NCBI GenBank assembly: GCA_965229695.1
Contig: OZ245921.1
Coordinates: 682,001-746,000, forward strand
Direction of reading: 5' to 3'
Origin: JANSYL01 sp965229695
Lineage (GTDB): Bacteria; Pseudomonadota; Alphaproteobacteria; Rhodobacterales; Rhodobacteraceae
DNA: 64,000 bases
The translations under genes were made by a program, and so were the position numbers. The notes under the pieces were generated by a model, which ran no database searches, was not told where the DNA came from, and was given only the letters and a program-made list of their open reading frames with translations. Of the stretch, positions 42,170 through 51,705 are shown in pieces (position 1 is the stretch's first letter; each line of letters opens with the position of its first letter).

Positions 42170-45022
42170 TCAGGTTTTACCCTTCAGTCCCGCAAGCGCC
42201 TGGGCAAACGGGTTATCGGGGTCGATCCGGTCGGATTTCTGCGGCTTGGCCGAATAGGTTTTCGCCTTTTGATCGCGGGGCGGTTTGCCGCCTTTGCCGC
42301 GTGGCTTGCCACCCTGCCCCTTTTTGCCGCGCGGTTTTTGGCCCGGGCCGTCCGCGCGCCGGGGGCGATCGCCGCCGCCGCGCCGCTTGGGCGCCCAGGT
42401 GAAGGTGTAGAAAACCTCGATCTCCGGTTCGGCTTTTTCTGTAGCCTCGACTGCAGGCTCGGCCACTTCGGCTTCGGGCGCGGGCGCTTCGGCCTGAGCG
42501 GCCTCAACCGGTGCTTCGGCGGCCGCGGAACCGGCCTCCGTCGGCATCGCAGGCTCGACCGCAGCCTCACCCTCGGTCGTTTCGGTGGTGCCGCTTGCTG
42601 CCTCGGACGCGGGTTCAGCAGGTTTGGCTTTGACCTTTTCGCGCTCACCACGCTCGGCCTTGTAGCCCAAACCGCCCATCAGATCGGCGAATTGCTCCAA
42701 GGTCAGGCCGGTGATCGACAGCATGTCCGGCACCGCCTCGAACCCGTCGCGCGTATCCTGGCCGCGCAGCATATCGGCCAGGCGCTCCAACATATCGATG
42801 CGGATCGCGCGACTGGCGGCGGGGCGATAGCCCGACATGGTGTAATAGCCCTGCGGGTGATCGGTTTCATGCGGGATTGTGACCAAACCGGGCGGCGGGC
42901 TTTCCGGGAAACTGTCGAGCCCGGATTGCAGCCCCCATAACACCAGGCGCAACCGCGTGGGCGCGGGTTTCAACAGAAGCGGCATGAAGATGGTGAACTG
43001 CCCAAAGCGCACGCCGTGTTTGCGCAACAGCCCGCGCGCCTCTTGATCCAAAGATTTCACATCCTCGGCAATTTCAGCGCGGGGGATGACGCCAAAGCTT
43101 TCCAAGAGGCGGAAGGCGACGCCGCGCGCCAGGCCGGTGATCGCCTCATCGCGCGACATGGCCAAAAGCGGTTCGAACTGCGCCGCGATGCGACGGTCGA
43201 TGAAATGCTGCAAGCGGCGCTGAACCTTTTGGATCACCTCCGGCCCGGCCTCTTCATCGACAAAGGCTTCGGCGGTGGGTTTCAGCGGCTCGTCACCCTT
43301 CACCAGCTTGCCGATGGCCTGGTCGCCCCACATCAGCCCGCCTTGTTCGGTCAGGTCGAACTCGGTATCCGGTGCGTTATAAAACCGGTCGGCGCGCAGG
43401 TGAAATTCGGGGCGCAGCGCGGCAAAGGCAGTCTGACGCAGCATTTTCGCCTCATCCGGGGTGGCGGATGGGTCTTGCCGGAACCGGAAGCCTTCGATGC
43501 GGCCAAGGGTCTGGCCTTCGACCGTCACTTCACCTTTGTCGTTCACGTCAGCCACCAGGCTCTCCTTCTGTTTCAACCGGCGCAAAAGCACACTGGTGCG
43601 CCGGTCGACAAATCGTTGGGTCAACGCGCCGTGCAGCGCGTCAGACAGGCGGTCTTCTACGGCACGGGTCGCGCCGCGCCAATGGGTTTCATCGTCCAGC
43701 CACCCGGAACGTTGCGCGACGTAGGTCCAGGTGCGGATATAGGCCAGACGTTTCGATAATGTGTCGATGTCGCCATCGGTGCGGTCGATGCGTTTCACCT
43801 GACGCGCCATCCAATCATCGGGCACCCGGCCTGTGTCATGCAGGAAATCGAAAATCCGGCCCAATAGATCGGCGTGCTCGGCATGGCTGATGCCGCGGAA
43901 ATCGGGGATGCGGCAAACATCCCAAAGCAGCCGCACATCAGGCGCACCTTGGATGCGCGCGGCGACGTCATCGCGGGTCGAGATGGTTTTGAGCGCCATC
44001 AGATCGTCGGCTTCCCGCGCGCGGGTCAGCCATTCATCATCGGTGGGTTCTTCCAGCGCCGCAATCAAGCGCGCGACGCTGCCAAACTCGAGATCGGAAT
44101 TGCGCCAGTGCAGCTTTTTCACTGGGGCGAAACGATGGGCGACAATGGCCTCGGCCAGATCATCGCGCAGCGGGGGTGCCTCCCCCGTCACGCCAAATGT
44201 GCCGTCTTGGGTGTAACGCCCGGCGCGGCCTGCAATCTGGGCCAGTTCATTGGGCTGCAGGTCGCGCATCTTGCGCCCATCGAATTTACGCAGCCCGGAA
44301 AAGGCGACATGTTTGATATCGAGGTTCAGCCCCATGCCGATGGCGTCGGTGGCCACCAGCAGATCAACATCGCCATTTTGGTAGAGTTCGACCTGGGCGT
44401 TGCGGGTTCGGGGCGAAAGTGCGCCCATCACCACCGCCGCACCGCCCTTCTGCCGGCGCAGCAATTCGGCCATGGCATAGATATTATCAACTGAGAAGCC
44501 GACAATCGCGCTGCGAGATGGCATTCGGCTTATCTTTTTCGAACCACTGTAGATAAGCTGTGAGTATCTTTCGCGGCGCATGAAGCTGCAACCGGGCACC
44601 AGGGCGGCAATGGCGCTTCGCATGGTTTCGGCCCCAAGAAACAGCGTCTCTTGCAGGCCCCGCGCGTTCAAAAGCCGGTCGGTAAAGACATGCCCGCGTT
44701 CGGGGTCGGCGCAAAGTTGGATTTCATCGACGGTCAGGAAATCGGCGCCATTGCCCAGCGGCATCGCCTCGACCGTGCAGACCCAATACTGGGTTCGGGG
44801 CGGCACGATGCGTTCCTCGCCGGTGACCAAGGCCACAACAGATGGCCCCCGAATGGCGACGATCTTGTCATATACCTCGCGCGCCAAAAGCCTCAGGGGC
44901 AGGCCGATCACGCCGGTCCGATAGGCCAGCATCCGCTCGATTGCGTAATGGGTTTTCCCGGTGTTGGTCGGGCCAAGGACCGCCGCGACCTGACCCTTGC
45001 CCAAATTGCTGCCGTCCAGCAT
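42170..45022 (-). CDS. SUV3-like DEAD/DEAH-type RNA helicase
   Basis: A 950-residue protein. Core helicase: Walker A GPTNTGKT at 17-24, DEIQ box near 99, and C-terminal motifs including VATDAIGMGLNLDI and AQIAGRAGRYTQDGTFG. It resembles the SUPV3L1/mitochondrial degradosome helicase type. The last 200 residues are low-complexity: an Ala/Glu-rich stretch (about 800-865), then a basic Arg/Gly/Lys-rich tail (RGGGDRPRRADG, KPRGKKGQGGKPRGK) fit for RNA binding. It ends 8 nt before the S4 gene and starts 36 nt after the TPR gene. Function in RNA unwinding or decay is inferred. Confidence 0.93.
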   Translation of the reverse strand: MLDGSNLGKGQVAAVLGPTNTGKTHYAIERMLAYRTGVIGLPLRLLAREVYDKIVAIRGPSVVALVTGEERIVPPRTQYWVCTVEAMPLGNGADFLTVDEIQLCADPERGHVFTDRLLNARGLQETLFLGAETMRSAIAALVPGCSFMRRERYSQLIYSGSKKISRMPSRSAIVGFSVDNIYAMAELLRRQKGGAAVVMGALSPRTRNAQVELYQNGDVDLLVATDAIGMGLNLDIKHVAFSGLRKFDGRKMRDLQPNELAQIAGRAGRYTQDGTFGVTGEAPPLRDDLAEAIVAHRFAPVKKLHWRNSDLEFGSVARLIAALEEPTDDEWLTRAREADDLMALKTISTRDDVAARIQGAPDVRLLWDVCRIPDFRGISHAEHADLLGRIFDFLHDTGRVPDDWMARQVKRIDRTDGDIDTLSKRLAYIRTWTYVAQRSGWLDDETHWRGATRAVEDRLSDALHGALTQRFVDRRTSVLLRRLKQKESLVADVNDKGEVTVEGQTLGRIEGFRFRQDPSATPDEAKMLRQTAFAALRPEFHLRADRFYNAPDTEFDLTEQGGLMWGDQAIGKLVKGDEPLKPTAEAFVDEEAGPEVIQKVQRRLQHFIDRRIAAQFEPLLAMSRDEAITGLARGVAFRLLESFGVIPRAEIAEDVKSLDQEARGLLRKHGVRFGQFTIFMPLLLKPAPTRLRLVLWGLQSGLDSFPESPPPGLVTIPHETDHPQGYYTMSGYRPAASRAIRIDMLERLADMLRGQDTRDGFEAVPDMLSITGLTLEQFADLMGGLGYKAERGEREKVKAKPAEPASEAASGTTETTEGEAAVEPAMPTEAGSAAAEAPVEAAQAEAPAPEAEVAEPAVEATEKAEPEIEVFYTFTWAPKRRGGGDRPRRADGPGQKPRGKKGQGGKPRGKGGKPPRDQKAKTYSAKPQKSDRIDPDNPFAQALAGLKGKT

Positions 45023-45058
45023 TGGTGGACACCCCCCGATGGCCAGCGCCAGTGCCTG

Positions 45059-45613
45059 TTAGAGTGTTTGGCCCTCGCGCCGTAGCTCAATACGAGCGAT
45101 GGCGCTGCTTATGTCGTCTCGGTGGGGATGTATAGCCTGCGCCGCGCGAAAAGCTTCCAAGGCGGTGTCATATTCGCCCATCTCCTCCAGCATGATGCCA
45201 AGGCCCATCAGCGCCCCAAAATGCCGGGGCTCCAAGGCCAGGACGCGTTGGATATCGGCAATCGACGGACCATAGCGATTGGATTGGAAAAACATCGTCG
45301 CCCGCGCGTTCCAACCTTCGGCGAAATCTGGCGCATGATCGGTCAGCGCGGTGAAATGATTATAGGCGGCGTCCAGATCACCGGCATCCATCGCCTCGCG
45401 CCCGCGCCGCAGCAGATAATCCGCCGAGGCCGAGCCAGAGCGCGACCAAGCCATATAAATCTCTTGTTCAACCACTTCCCAATTGCGCAGATCGGGCATG
45501 GCCAGCCTATCCAGCAACTCATCAGCTCGGCCATCCTGCGCCGCCGCAAGGACGGGAATTCCGCTAATGACTGCCGCAAGGGCATAATTGTAGAGACATC
45601 GCATAAACTTCAT
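45059..45613 (-). CDS. Tetratricopeptide repeat secreted protein
   Basis: A 184-residue protein from ATG 45613 (a second ATG three codons later is also possible). A hydrophobic N-terminus (CLYNYALAAVISGIPVLAAA) is a likely signal peptide. Residues 70-180 hold about three TPR units (DAGDLDAAYNHFTALTDHAP, GPSIADIQRVLALEPRHFGA, GEYDTALEAFRAAQAIHPHR). It should be a periplasmic scaffold for protein contacts. It precedes the helicase by 36 nt on the same strand and diverges from the SCP2 gene. Confidence 0.88.
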   Translation of the reverse strand: MKFMRCLYNYALAAVISGIPVLAAAQDGRADELLDRLAMPDLRNWEVVEQEIYMAWSRSGSASADYLLRRGREAMDAGDLDAAYNHFTALTDHAPDFAEGWNARATMFFQSNRYGPSIADIQRVLALEPRHFGALMGLGIMLEEMGEYDTALEAFRAAQAIHPHRDDISSAIARIELRREGQTL

Positions 45614-45692
45614 GCTGTGTAGTGTAGCATTCCGCACGCCCGGTTCCATATCAAAGGCGCGCGATCAAAAAGCACAGCGAAAGGACACCCAA

Positions 45693-45989
45693 ATGGGAAA
45701 CGCAATGATTGAAGCCGCGGTGAACGCCCTTGCAGAAAAAATCGGCGGCGGCTTCGACGGCAGCGCAAAATTCGTTATCTCGGGCGAAGGGGCCGTGATC
45801 GTGGATGGATCAGGCGTGCGCGCGGTCGATGAGGGCGAAGAGGCCGATGTGACCATGACCGCAGATGCCGGTGTTTTCCAAGATATCCTGTCGGGTCAGT
45901 TGAACCCCACCACGGCCTTTATGTCGGGCAAGCTAGAACTGGACGGCGATATGGGCACGGCGATGAAGCTGGGCTCGGCGCTGAGCTGA
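45693..45989 (+). CDS. SCP2 sterol-binding-domain protein
   Basis: A 98-residue single-domain protein. ATG 45693 is preferred over upstream starts because it follows AAAGGA and matches the fold start (MIEAAVNALAEKIGGGFDGS). The fold shows FMSGKLELDGDMGTAMKL at the end, which is the SCP2 signature binding a lipid or acyl group. A small lipid carrier role is inferred. Its TGA overlaps the next ATG by one base (TGATG), so it is probably coupled to the hydrolase. Confidence 0.9.
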   Translation: MGNAMIEAAVNALAEKIGGGFDGSAKFVISGEGAVIVDGSGVRAVDEGEEADVTMTADAGVFQDILSGQLNPTTAFMSGKLELDGDMGTAMKLGSALS

Positions 45990-46942
45990 TGCTGACGGGC
46001 GCTGGTCCAAAGGGTCTAAGCCCCGCGCCCTTTTTCGCCGAAGTGGCGGAAGGGCCTGCGGGCGTAAAGGCCTATTGGGTGACCAGCGCCGATGGCACGC
46101 GGTTGCGGATGGGGGTCTGGCCCGAAGGGCCGAAAGGCACGGTTTTGCTCTTCCCAGGCCGCACCGAATATGTCGAGAAATACGGGCGCGTCGCGGCGGA
46201 TCTTGCGGCGGCGGGCTATGGGATGGTGGCCTTTGATTGGCGCGGCCAAGGCCTGGCCGACCGCCCGCAGCATCGCCGCGATATGGGCCATGTGGTCAGC
46301 TTTAATGAGTATCGCGAGGATGTGGCGGCATTTCTGGCCGCCCTTGAGCCGTTGAGCCTACCGCAGCCTTGGCATCTGGTTGCCCATTCCATGGGTGGCG
46401 CGATTGGGTTACGGGCGCTTTACGATGGGCTTGCGGTGCGCTCGACCGTATTTTCCGCGCCGATGTGGGGCATCCAGATGGCCCCGTTTCTCAAGGCGAT
46501 TTCATCGGTGGTCTTGGGCCTGGCGGAACCTTTGGGTTTCGGCAAAAAATTCGCACCCACAACCGGGCCTTATGAGCCTATGGCTTTTGACGACAATCCA
46601 CTGACCTCGGATCGGGAGCAGTTCGAATACATGATGCATCAGGTGACCGAGCACCCGGAACTGACCCTAGGCGGGCCGTCAAACCGCTGGGTCAAAGCCG
46701 CGCTGGAAGAAACCGAGGCCTTGATGGCGATGACGCCCCCGCAAATCCCCAGCATCGCCATCTATGGCAGCCGCGAACGGATTGTGGAGGTTGAGGCCAT
46801 CACCGAGCGTGTTGCGACCTGGCCCGGTTGCGACCTGATCGAGATTGCGGGCGCCGAGCACGAAGTGCTGATGGAAGGCCCCGAGCGGCGCGGCCAAAGT
46901 ATGCGCGCCCTGTTGGCCCATTTGGATGCCCATAGCGTCTAG
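45989..46942 (+). CDS. Alpha/beta hydrolase, lysophospholipase-like
   Basis: A 317-residue hydrolase with an FDWRGQGLADRP motif (early strand), nucleophile elbow VAHSMGGAIG near residue 134, and a late AGAEHEVLMEG holding the His of the triad. It resembles PldB-type lysophospholipases/monoacylglycerol lipases. Together with the SCP2 gene it suggests lipid turnover. It overlaps the SCP2 stop by one base and shares CTAG with the convergent lolD stop. Confidence 0.9.
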   Translation: MLTGAGPKGLSPAPFFAEVAEGPAGVKAYWVTSADGTRLRMGVWPEGPKGTVLLFPGRTEYVEKYGRVAADLAAAGYGMVAFDWRGQGLADRPQHRRDMGHVVSFNEYREDVAAFLAALEPLSLPQPWHLVAHSMGGAIGLRALYDGLAVRSTVFSAPMWGIQMAPFLKAISSVVLGLAEPLGFGKKFAPTTGPYEPMAFDDNPLTSDREQFEYMMHQVTEHPELTLGGPSNRWVKAALEETEALMAMTPPQIPSIAIYGSRERIVEVEAITERVATWPGCDLIEIAGAEHEVLMEGPERRGQSMRALLAHLDAHSV

Positions 46943-47628
46943 GCCGCGATAAGTTGCCCCGCCTCAAGCCGAACGATCCGATCCATGCGCGCGGCAAGCG
47001 CGGGGTTATGGGTGGCGATCAGAGCGGCCATGCCGGTTTCGCGCACCAGAGACATCAAGGTTTCGAACACAGTGTCCGAGGTGCTGGGGTCAAGATTACC
47101 CGTGGGCTCATCGGCCAAAAGCAAGCGTGGCTGGTTGGCAAGCGCCCGGCAAAACGCCACGCGCTGTTGTTCGCCGCCGGACAAGGCCGCCGGGCGGTGA
47201 TCGGCCCGCTGCTCTAGCCCGACCTGCGCCAAAAGGGTCAGCGCCCGCGCCTCGGCCTGGGTTTGGGCCACGCCATTGGCCAGTTGCGGCAGCACGATGT
47301 TTTCGGCTGCGGTAAATTCGGGCAGCAGATGGTGGAACTGATAGACAAACCCCACCTGTTCGCGGCGCGCGGCGGTGCGCACCCGGTCACTGCCACCCGA
47401 TAGAACCTGGCCGCCCATCGCAACCAGCCCCTGATCGGCGGTGTCGAGCAGCCCGGCAATGTGCAGTAGGGTGGATTTGCCAGCGCCCGAGGGGGCGACA
47501 AGGGCCACAACCTCGCCCGGTGCGATTTCCAGATCGACGCCGGAAAGCACGCGCACCTGGTTCGGTTGGCCCAGATTGTAGCCTTTCTCGATGCCTGAAA
47601 GGCGGAGGCTGGGCGTGGCGTCATTCAT
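46939..47628 (-). CDS. lolD: Lipoprotein-releasing system ATP-binding protein LolD
   Basis: A 229-residue ABC ATPase. Walker A APSGAGKS, signature ALSGGEQQRV, Walker B LLLADEPTGNLDP and the H-loop ATHNPAL are visible. It powers extraction of lipoproteins from the inner membrane with the permease next to it. Its start overlaps the permease stop by 8 nt. Its stop overlaps the convergent hydrolase. Confidence 0.96.
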   Translation of the reverse strand: MNDATPSLRLSGIEKGYNLGQPNQVRVLSGVDLEIAPGEVVALVAPSGAGKSTLLHIAGLLDTADQGLVAMGGQVLSGGSDRVRTAARREQVGFVYQFHHLLPEFTAAENIVLPQLANGVAQTQAEARALTLLAQVGLEQRADHRPAALSGGEQQRVAFCRALANQPRLLLADEPTGNLDPSTSDTVFETLMSLVRETGMAALIATHNPALAARMDRIVRLEAGQLIAA

Positions 47629-48904
47629 AGCGCAGTGCCTCAACCGGGTTCATACGCGCCGCGCGGCGGGCCGGAAAGATCGTAACCACAAAGCTGAGGC
47701 CCAGGGAAAGCGTCACAGCCGATAGCACATCGCCCAGTTCCAACCGTGCCGGAAGCTCCGAAATCAGGCGGATTGACGGGTCCCACACACCGCCGCCTGC
47801 GATGAAATTCACCGCATCGAAAATCGGGTCGATCCAGATGGCGAAGGCACAGCCAAGGGCCAAACCAACCAGCGTCCCCGCGACGCCGATGGCCGAGCCG
47901 CAAATGAAAAACACCCGTAGGATCGACCCTTCGCTTAGCCCCATGGTGCGCAGGATGCCGATATCGCGGGATTTGTTTTTCACCAGCATGATCAGGCCCG
48001 AGACGATGTTCATCGTCGCGATCAGCACCAGGATCGACAGGATGATAAACATAATATTGTCTTCCATCTGCAAGGCTTGCAGGAAGGCGCCCGAACTGTC
48101 TTGCCAGGTCCAGACCGTGACCTCACCGCCCGCCGCGCGCAGGACCGGGATGATCATGCCATCAACGGCCTCGGGATCGTCCAAGATCACCTCGATCTCA
48201 TCGGCCACGCCGTCGCGGTTGAAATAACTCTGTGCCTCGGCAAAGGGCATGTAGACGCGCACGCGGTCGATATCCCAACGCCCGACTTGGAAGATATAGG
48301 TGACTTCATAGGCATTCACGCGCGGGCTGGTGCCAAAGGGTGTGCGCGCGCCGTCGGGCGAAATAAGGCGTAATTGATCACCCACTGAAATCCCCAGCTC
48401 TCGCGCCACGCCAGAACCAATGGCGATACCGTCCGAGAACCGTCCCAAATCGCCCTGCGCGCGTTCGGGGTTGGCGACAAGCGGCACCTGGGCCAAATCC
48501 TCAGCGCTGATCCCAATTACCTCCACGCCTGCATTGCGGCCTTGGTTGGTGGCCATGACTTGCCCCCGGATCACCGCTGCCGCATGGGTCACGCCCGGCA
48601 CTTGGGCAATCGCCTGGGCAATCGGGGCGTACCCTTCTAATTGGCGTTCGATCTGCCCGTTTTCGGTCAGCTCGGTCTGGTCATAGACGCTGATATGGGC
48701 ATTGGCCCCCAGGATCGTACCGACAAATTCATGGCGAAAACCCGAGCGTACGGCCAGCGTCGCGATCAGCGCCATCACCGCAAGCGCGATGCCGATAAAG
48801 CTGATCCAGGTCATTACGCTGACGCCGCCTTCGGCCCGGCGGGCGCGCAGATAGCGCCAAGCGATCAGAAACTCGAACCGGGAAAACGGGGCGGGGGTGG
48901 CCAT
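47621..48904 (-). CDS. Lipoprotein-releasing permease (LolC/LolE family)
   Basis: A 427-residue inner-membrane permease. It has an N-terminal helix (FLIAWRYLRARRAEGGVSVM), a large periplasmic domain (about residues 55-270), then three C-terminal helices, with a KNKSRDIGILRTMGLSEGSI coupling loop and RRAARMNPVEALRYE at the end. It fits the LolC/E lipoprotein-release family. Only one permease gene lies beside lolD, so it may work as a homodimer, as in other alphaproteobacteria. It overlaps lolD by 8 nt. Confidence 0.95.
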   Translation of the reverse strand: MATPAPFSRFEFLIAWRYLRARRAEGGVSVMTWISFIGIALAVMALIATLAVRSGFRHEFVGTILGANAHISVYDQTELTENGQIERQLEGYAPIAQAIAQVPGVTHAAAVIRGQVMATNQGRNAGVEVIGISAEDLAQVPLVANPERAQGDLGRFSDGIAIGSGVARELGISVGDQLRLISPDGARTPFGTSPRVNAYEVTYIFQVGRWDIDRVRVYMPFAEAQSYFNRDGVADEIEVILDDPEAVDGMIIPVLRAAGGEVTVWTWQDSSGAFLQALQMEDNIMFIILSILVLIATMNIVSGLIMLVKNKSRDIGILRTMGLSEGSILRVFFICGSAIGVAGTLVGLALGCAFAIWIDPIFDAVNFIAGGGVWDPSIRLISELPARLELGDVLSAVTLSLGLSFVVTIFPARRAARMNPVEALRYE

Positions 48905-48975
48905 GCTCGCAACCTTTTATCGTTGTCCGCAAGGTGGCCATTTACGCCTGGGTGTCAATGCCAAGGCGCAGGCGC

Positions 48976-49389
48976 TCAAAGCTTCTCACCCGGTTGGCGG
49001 CTGGCCTGCGCCATCCAATCGCGCAGTTGCGCCAGATCCAATTCCGCGCCCTCGCGGATGTCAGCATAGCGGATGCGCGGCTGTTTCGATGCCCTGGGCG
49101 GAGGCGGGTCAAGCGCGGTTCCATCGAAGAATGTCAGCTTCACGTATTTGGTGAAGCATCGGAAGGAAAAGAACCAATGATCATCGCCCAGGCCGTAAAG
49201 CGGTTGGTTGTATTTGACCGCCTTTTGAACATCCGGCACAGCGTGATCCACCGCTGCATCCAGCGCCTCGCCCACCGCGCGTTTCCAACCGGGCATGGCG
49301 GCGATATAGGCGCGTACGGGCCCCTCTCCGTAACCTTTGGGGATCTGAGGGTTGCCGCCTGACAAAAGCTTAGGGGGATCGGTCGTCAT
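48976..49389 (-). CDS. DUF1801 family protein
   Basis: A 137-residue protein from ATG 49389. It has the core VRAYIAAMPGWKRAVGEALD, AVKYNQPLYG, DDHWFFSFRCFTKYVKLTFF and the C-terminal basic segment. It matches the DUF1801/YdhG-like fold. Function is unknown. It runs toward lolE with a 71-bp gap and diverges from the FabH-like gene. Confidence 0.88.
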   Translation of the reverse strand: MTTDPPKLLSGGNPQIPKGYGEGPVRAYIAAMPGWKRAVGEALDAAVDHAVPDVQKAVKYNQPLYGLGDDHWFFSFRCFTKYVKLTFFDGTALDPPPPRASKQPRIRYADIREGAELDLAQLRDWMAQASRQPGEKL

Positions 49390-49511
49390 TCTATCTCTCC
49401 TACCGATCTTGTTAGCACGGATTTGGCCACCGGGCACGGGCAAGCCGCGGCTTGGCATGCTTGACCTTGCTGCGATTTCGCGGGCAAGTGATCCAAGGAT
49501 CGGAGGAACAG

Positions 49512-50636
49512 ATGCCCCTAGCCGCAATTACCGGGTCCGGCGTGTTTACGCCGTCGCAGATCATTACCAATGATGAACTGGTCGATGCGTTCAACGCTTA
49601 TGTCGCAAAGTGGAACGACGCGCATGCCGTCGCCATCGCGGCAGGTGAGGTTGAGGCGATGCAGCCCTCCTCCTCAGATTTCATCGTGGCGGCCTCGGGC
49701 ATCGAACAGCGCTATGTCATGGATAAATCGGGCGTGCTGGACCCTGATGTGATGCACCCCTGGCTACCCGAACGCCCGATGGACGACCCCGCGATTATGG
49801 CCGAGATGGGCCTGGCCGCCTGCCGCGACGCATTGGCGATGGCGGGGGTTGAGGCGGCGGATGTCGACGCGGTGATTTGCGCGGCCTCCAACCACGAACG
49901 CGCCTATCCCGCGATTGCCATCGAAATCCAGCAACTGCTGGGTACGGGCGGGTTTGCCTTTGACATGAATGTCGCCTGTTCCTCGGCCACTTTCGGCATT
50001 CAGGCGGCAGCCGATATGGTGCGCGCAGGTTCGATCAAACGGGCGCTGGTGGTGAACCCCGAGATTTGTTCCGCCCATTTGGAATGGCGTGACCGGGATT
50101 GCCATTTCATCTTTGGGGATGTCGCCACGGCGGTATTGATCGAGCGCGAAGATTTGGCCAAAGGCCCCTGTTTCCGCATTCAATCCACCCGCTGCGCGAC
50201 ACAGTTTTCCAACAATATCCGAAACAATAATGGCTTCCTGCGCCGCACGCGCGAGGGCCATATGCAAGACCGGCGCGATATGCAGTTCATGCAAAACGGG
50301 CGCAAAGTGTTCAAAGAGGTGCTGCCGCTGGTCTCTAAACACATCGCCACGCATATGGCCGAGGAAGGCGTCGCGGCCAGCGATCTGAAACGGCTCTGGC
50401 TGCATCAGGCCAATAAAACGATGAATGATTACATCGGCAAAAAGGTTCTGCGCCGTGACCCAGAGCCGGGTGAGCAGCCGAATATTCTACAAGATTACGC
50501 CAATACCTCGTCCGCTGGCTCGATCATCGCCTTTGCTCAGAACTCCGCCGATTTGGCGCCGGGCGATACCGGGCTGATTTGTTCCTTTGGGGCCGGGTAT
50601 TCGGTGGGTTCGGTGATCGTGGAGCGGGTGGCGTAG
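49512..50636 (+). CDS. Beta-ketoacyl-ACP synthase III-family protein (FabH-like)
   Basis: A 374-residue thiolase-fold condensing enzyme. The triad is C156 (NVACSSATFG), H298 (LHQANKTM) and N331 (DYANTSSAG). It is longer than typical FabH (about 320) and contains an insert around HEWNDAH-like residues 28-75. It resembles FabH-like beta-ketoacyl synthases of gammaproteobacteria that use longer acyl-CoA primers, which I infer from residues only. ATG 49512 follows GGAGGAACAG. It diverges from the DUF1801 gene and converges on a VOC gene. Confidence 0.9.
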   Translation: MPLAAITGSGVFTPSQIITNDELVDAFNAYVAKWNDAHAVAIAAGEVEAMQPSSSDFIVAASGIEQRYVMDKSGVLDPDVMHPWLPERPMDDPAIMAEMGLAACRDALAMAGVEAADVDAVICAASNHERAYPAIAIEIQQLLGTGGFAFDMNVACSSATFGIQAAADMVRAGSIKRALVVNPEICSAHLEWRDRDCHFIFGDVATAVLIEREDLAKGPCFRIQSTRCATQFSNNIRNNNGFLRRTREGHMQDRRDMQFMQNGRKVFKEVLPLVSKHIATHMAEEGVAASDLKRLWLHQANKTMNDYIGKKVLRRDPEPGEQPNILQDYANTSSAGSIIAFAQNSADLAPGDTGLICSFGAGYSVGSVIVERVA

Positions 50637-50655
50637 GCGCCCGAGCTATTCGACG

Positions 50656-51072
50656 TTAGTCATCGCGTCCCGGCTCATTTGGATCGCTTGAATACAGCGC
50701 GATTTTGTTGCCCTGCGGGTCGCGCAGATAACCCACATAGAAATGCGCGCCGTAAGCCGCGCGAAACCCCGGCGCGCCCTCATCCGACCCGCCAGCGGCA
50801 AGGGCCGCGGCATGGAGGTCGCGCACTTGCTGTTGGTTGCGTGCCTCAAAGGCAACCATGGCCCCGTTCCCGGCTGTTGCAGGCCCGCCGTTAAACGGTG
50901 GTTTGACGTAGAACTCGGGCGAAACCGGCGACTGACCAGGCGCGACCGGCAGCGCGTAGCTTAGGCCCTCCGGCCCTTCCTCCAAGCCATAGCCCAGCGC
51001 GGGCAAAAAGGCGGAATAAAACCGCTTTGCGCGCGCGATATCGTCGGTGCCGACGGTGACATAGGCGATCAT
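50656..51072 (-). CDS. VOC (glyoxalase/bleomycin resistance) family protein
   Basis: A 138-residue single VOC domain. It has MIAYVTVGTDDIARAKRFYS at the start, a VSPEFYVKPPFNGGPATAGN loop, and DPQGNKIALY at the end. VOC proteins bind a divalent metal and catalyse small-molecule isomerisation, thiol addition or dioxygenation. No specific substrate can be read. It converges on the FabH-like gene, 19 nt away. Confidence 0.92.
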   Translation of the reverse strand: MIAYVTVGTDDIARAKRFYSAFLPALGYGLEEGPEGLSYALPVAPGQSPVSPEFYVKPPFNGGPATAGNGAMVAFEARNQQQVRDLHAAALAAGGSDEGAPGFRAAYGAHFYVGYLRDPQGNKIALYSSDPNEPGRDD

Positions 51073-51295
51073 GTTGTGTGGGTTTCCTGGGCGTTTGGGT
51101 TTTCGGGCGGGTATTGGGTGCCGTTGTAAGCCAAGGCAGGGCCCGGCTCAATCAACGGGTTTGGCCGCCCTAGATGCGGGTTTCGGGGCGGTTGAGCGGT
51201 GATGGCCCGACCGCATGGCGTAGCGGCGTGACGGGCGAGGGGCACACGGGCCCCAAGCGCTTGGCGCAAACCGGTGATGGGCCTATGCTGGATCC
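51073..51295. other. 223-bp gap between divergent VOC genes
   Basis: The region is GC-rich and should hold promoters for both flanking VOC genes. I see no clear promoter, dyad or small gene in it. Confidence 0.4.
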
Positions 51296-51676
51296 ATGAA
51301 CATCTACGGCTTCGACCATATCGTTCTTTGCGTCCGAGACGTGGGCATCACGATGGATTTCTATCAGCGCGTGCTTGGTCTGACAGCGCGTGAGGAGCGG
51401 CCGGGCAAGTGGTCGCTGCATTTTGGATCCTGCAAAATCAGCCTTCAAGACGCGGAAACGGCCCCTCGGCTTGCGGAAAAGACCGTTCCGGGCAGCGGCA
51501 ATTTCTGTCTTGTGACCGATACGCCGATAGAAAGCGTTATTGAAACGCTCCGCCTAAACGGGGTGGAGATCGTCGAAGGCCCGGCGGAGAAACTGGGCGC
51601 TCTGGGCAAACTGATGTCCGTCTATTTTCGTGATCCCGACCAGAACCTGGTGGAGGTCAGTAACAGGCTGATCTGA
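51296..51676 (+). CDS. VOC family protein, second
   Basis: A 126-residue VOC domain protein with FDHIVLCVRDVGITMDFYQR, LGLTAREERPGKWSLHFG, and FRDPDQNLVEVSNRLI at the end. The H8 and terminal Glu (LVEVSN) match VOC metal positions. It is distinct from the one at 50656. Function unknown. It converges on the predicted regulator gene at 51724 with a hairpin at the junction (51706-51724). Confidence 0.92.
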   Translation: MNIYGFDHIVLCVRDVGITMDFYQRVLGLTAREERPGKWSLHFGSCKISLQDAETAPRLAEKTVPGSGNFCLVTDTPIESVIETLRLNGVEIVEGPAEKLGALGKLMSVYFRDPDQNLVEVSNRLI

Positions 51677-51705
51677 CGGCCAAAGATCAAGGCGCAAGCG
51701 GCCAG

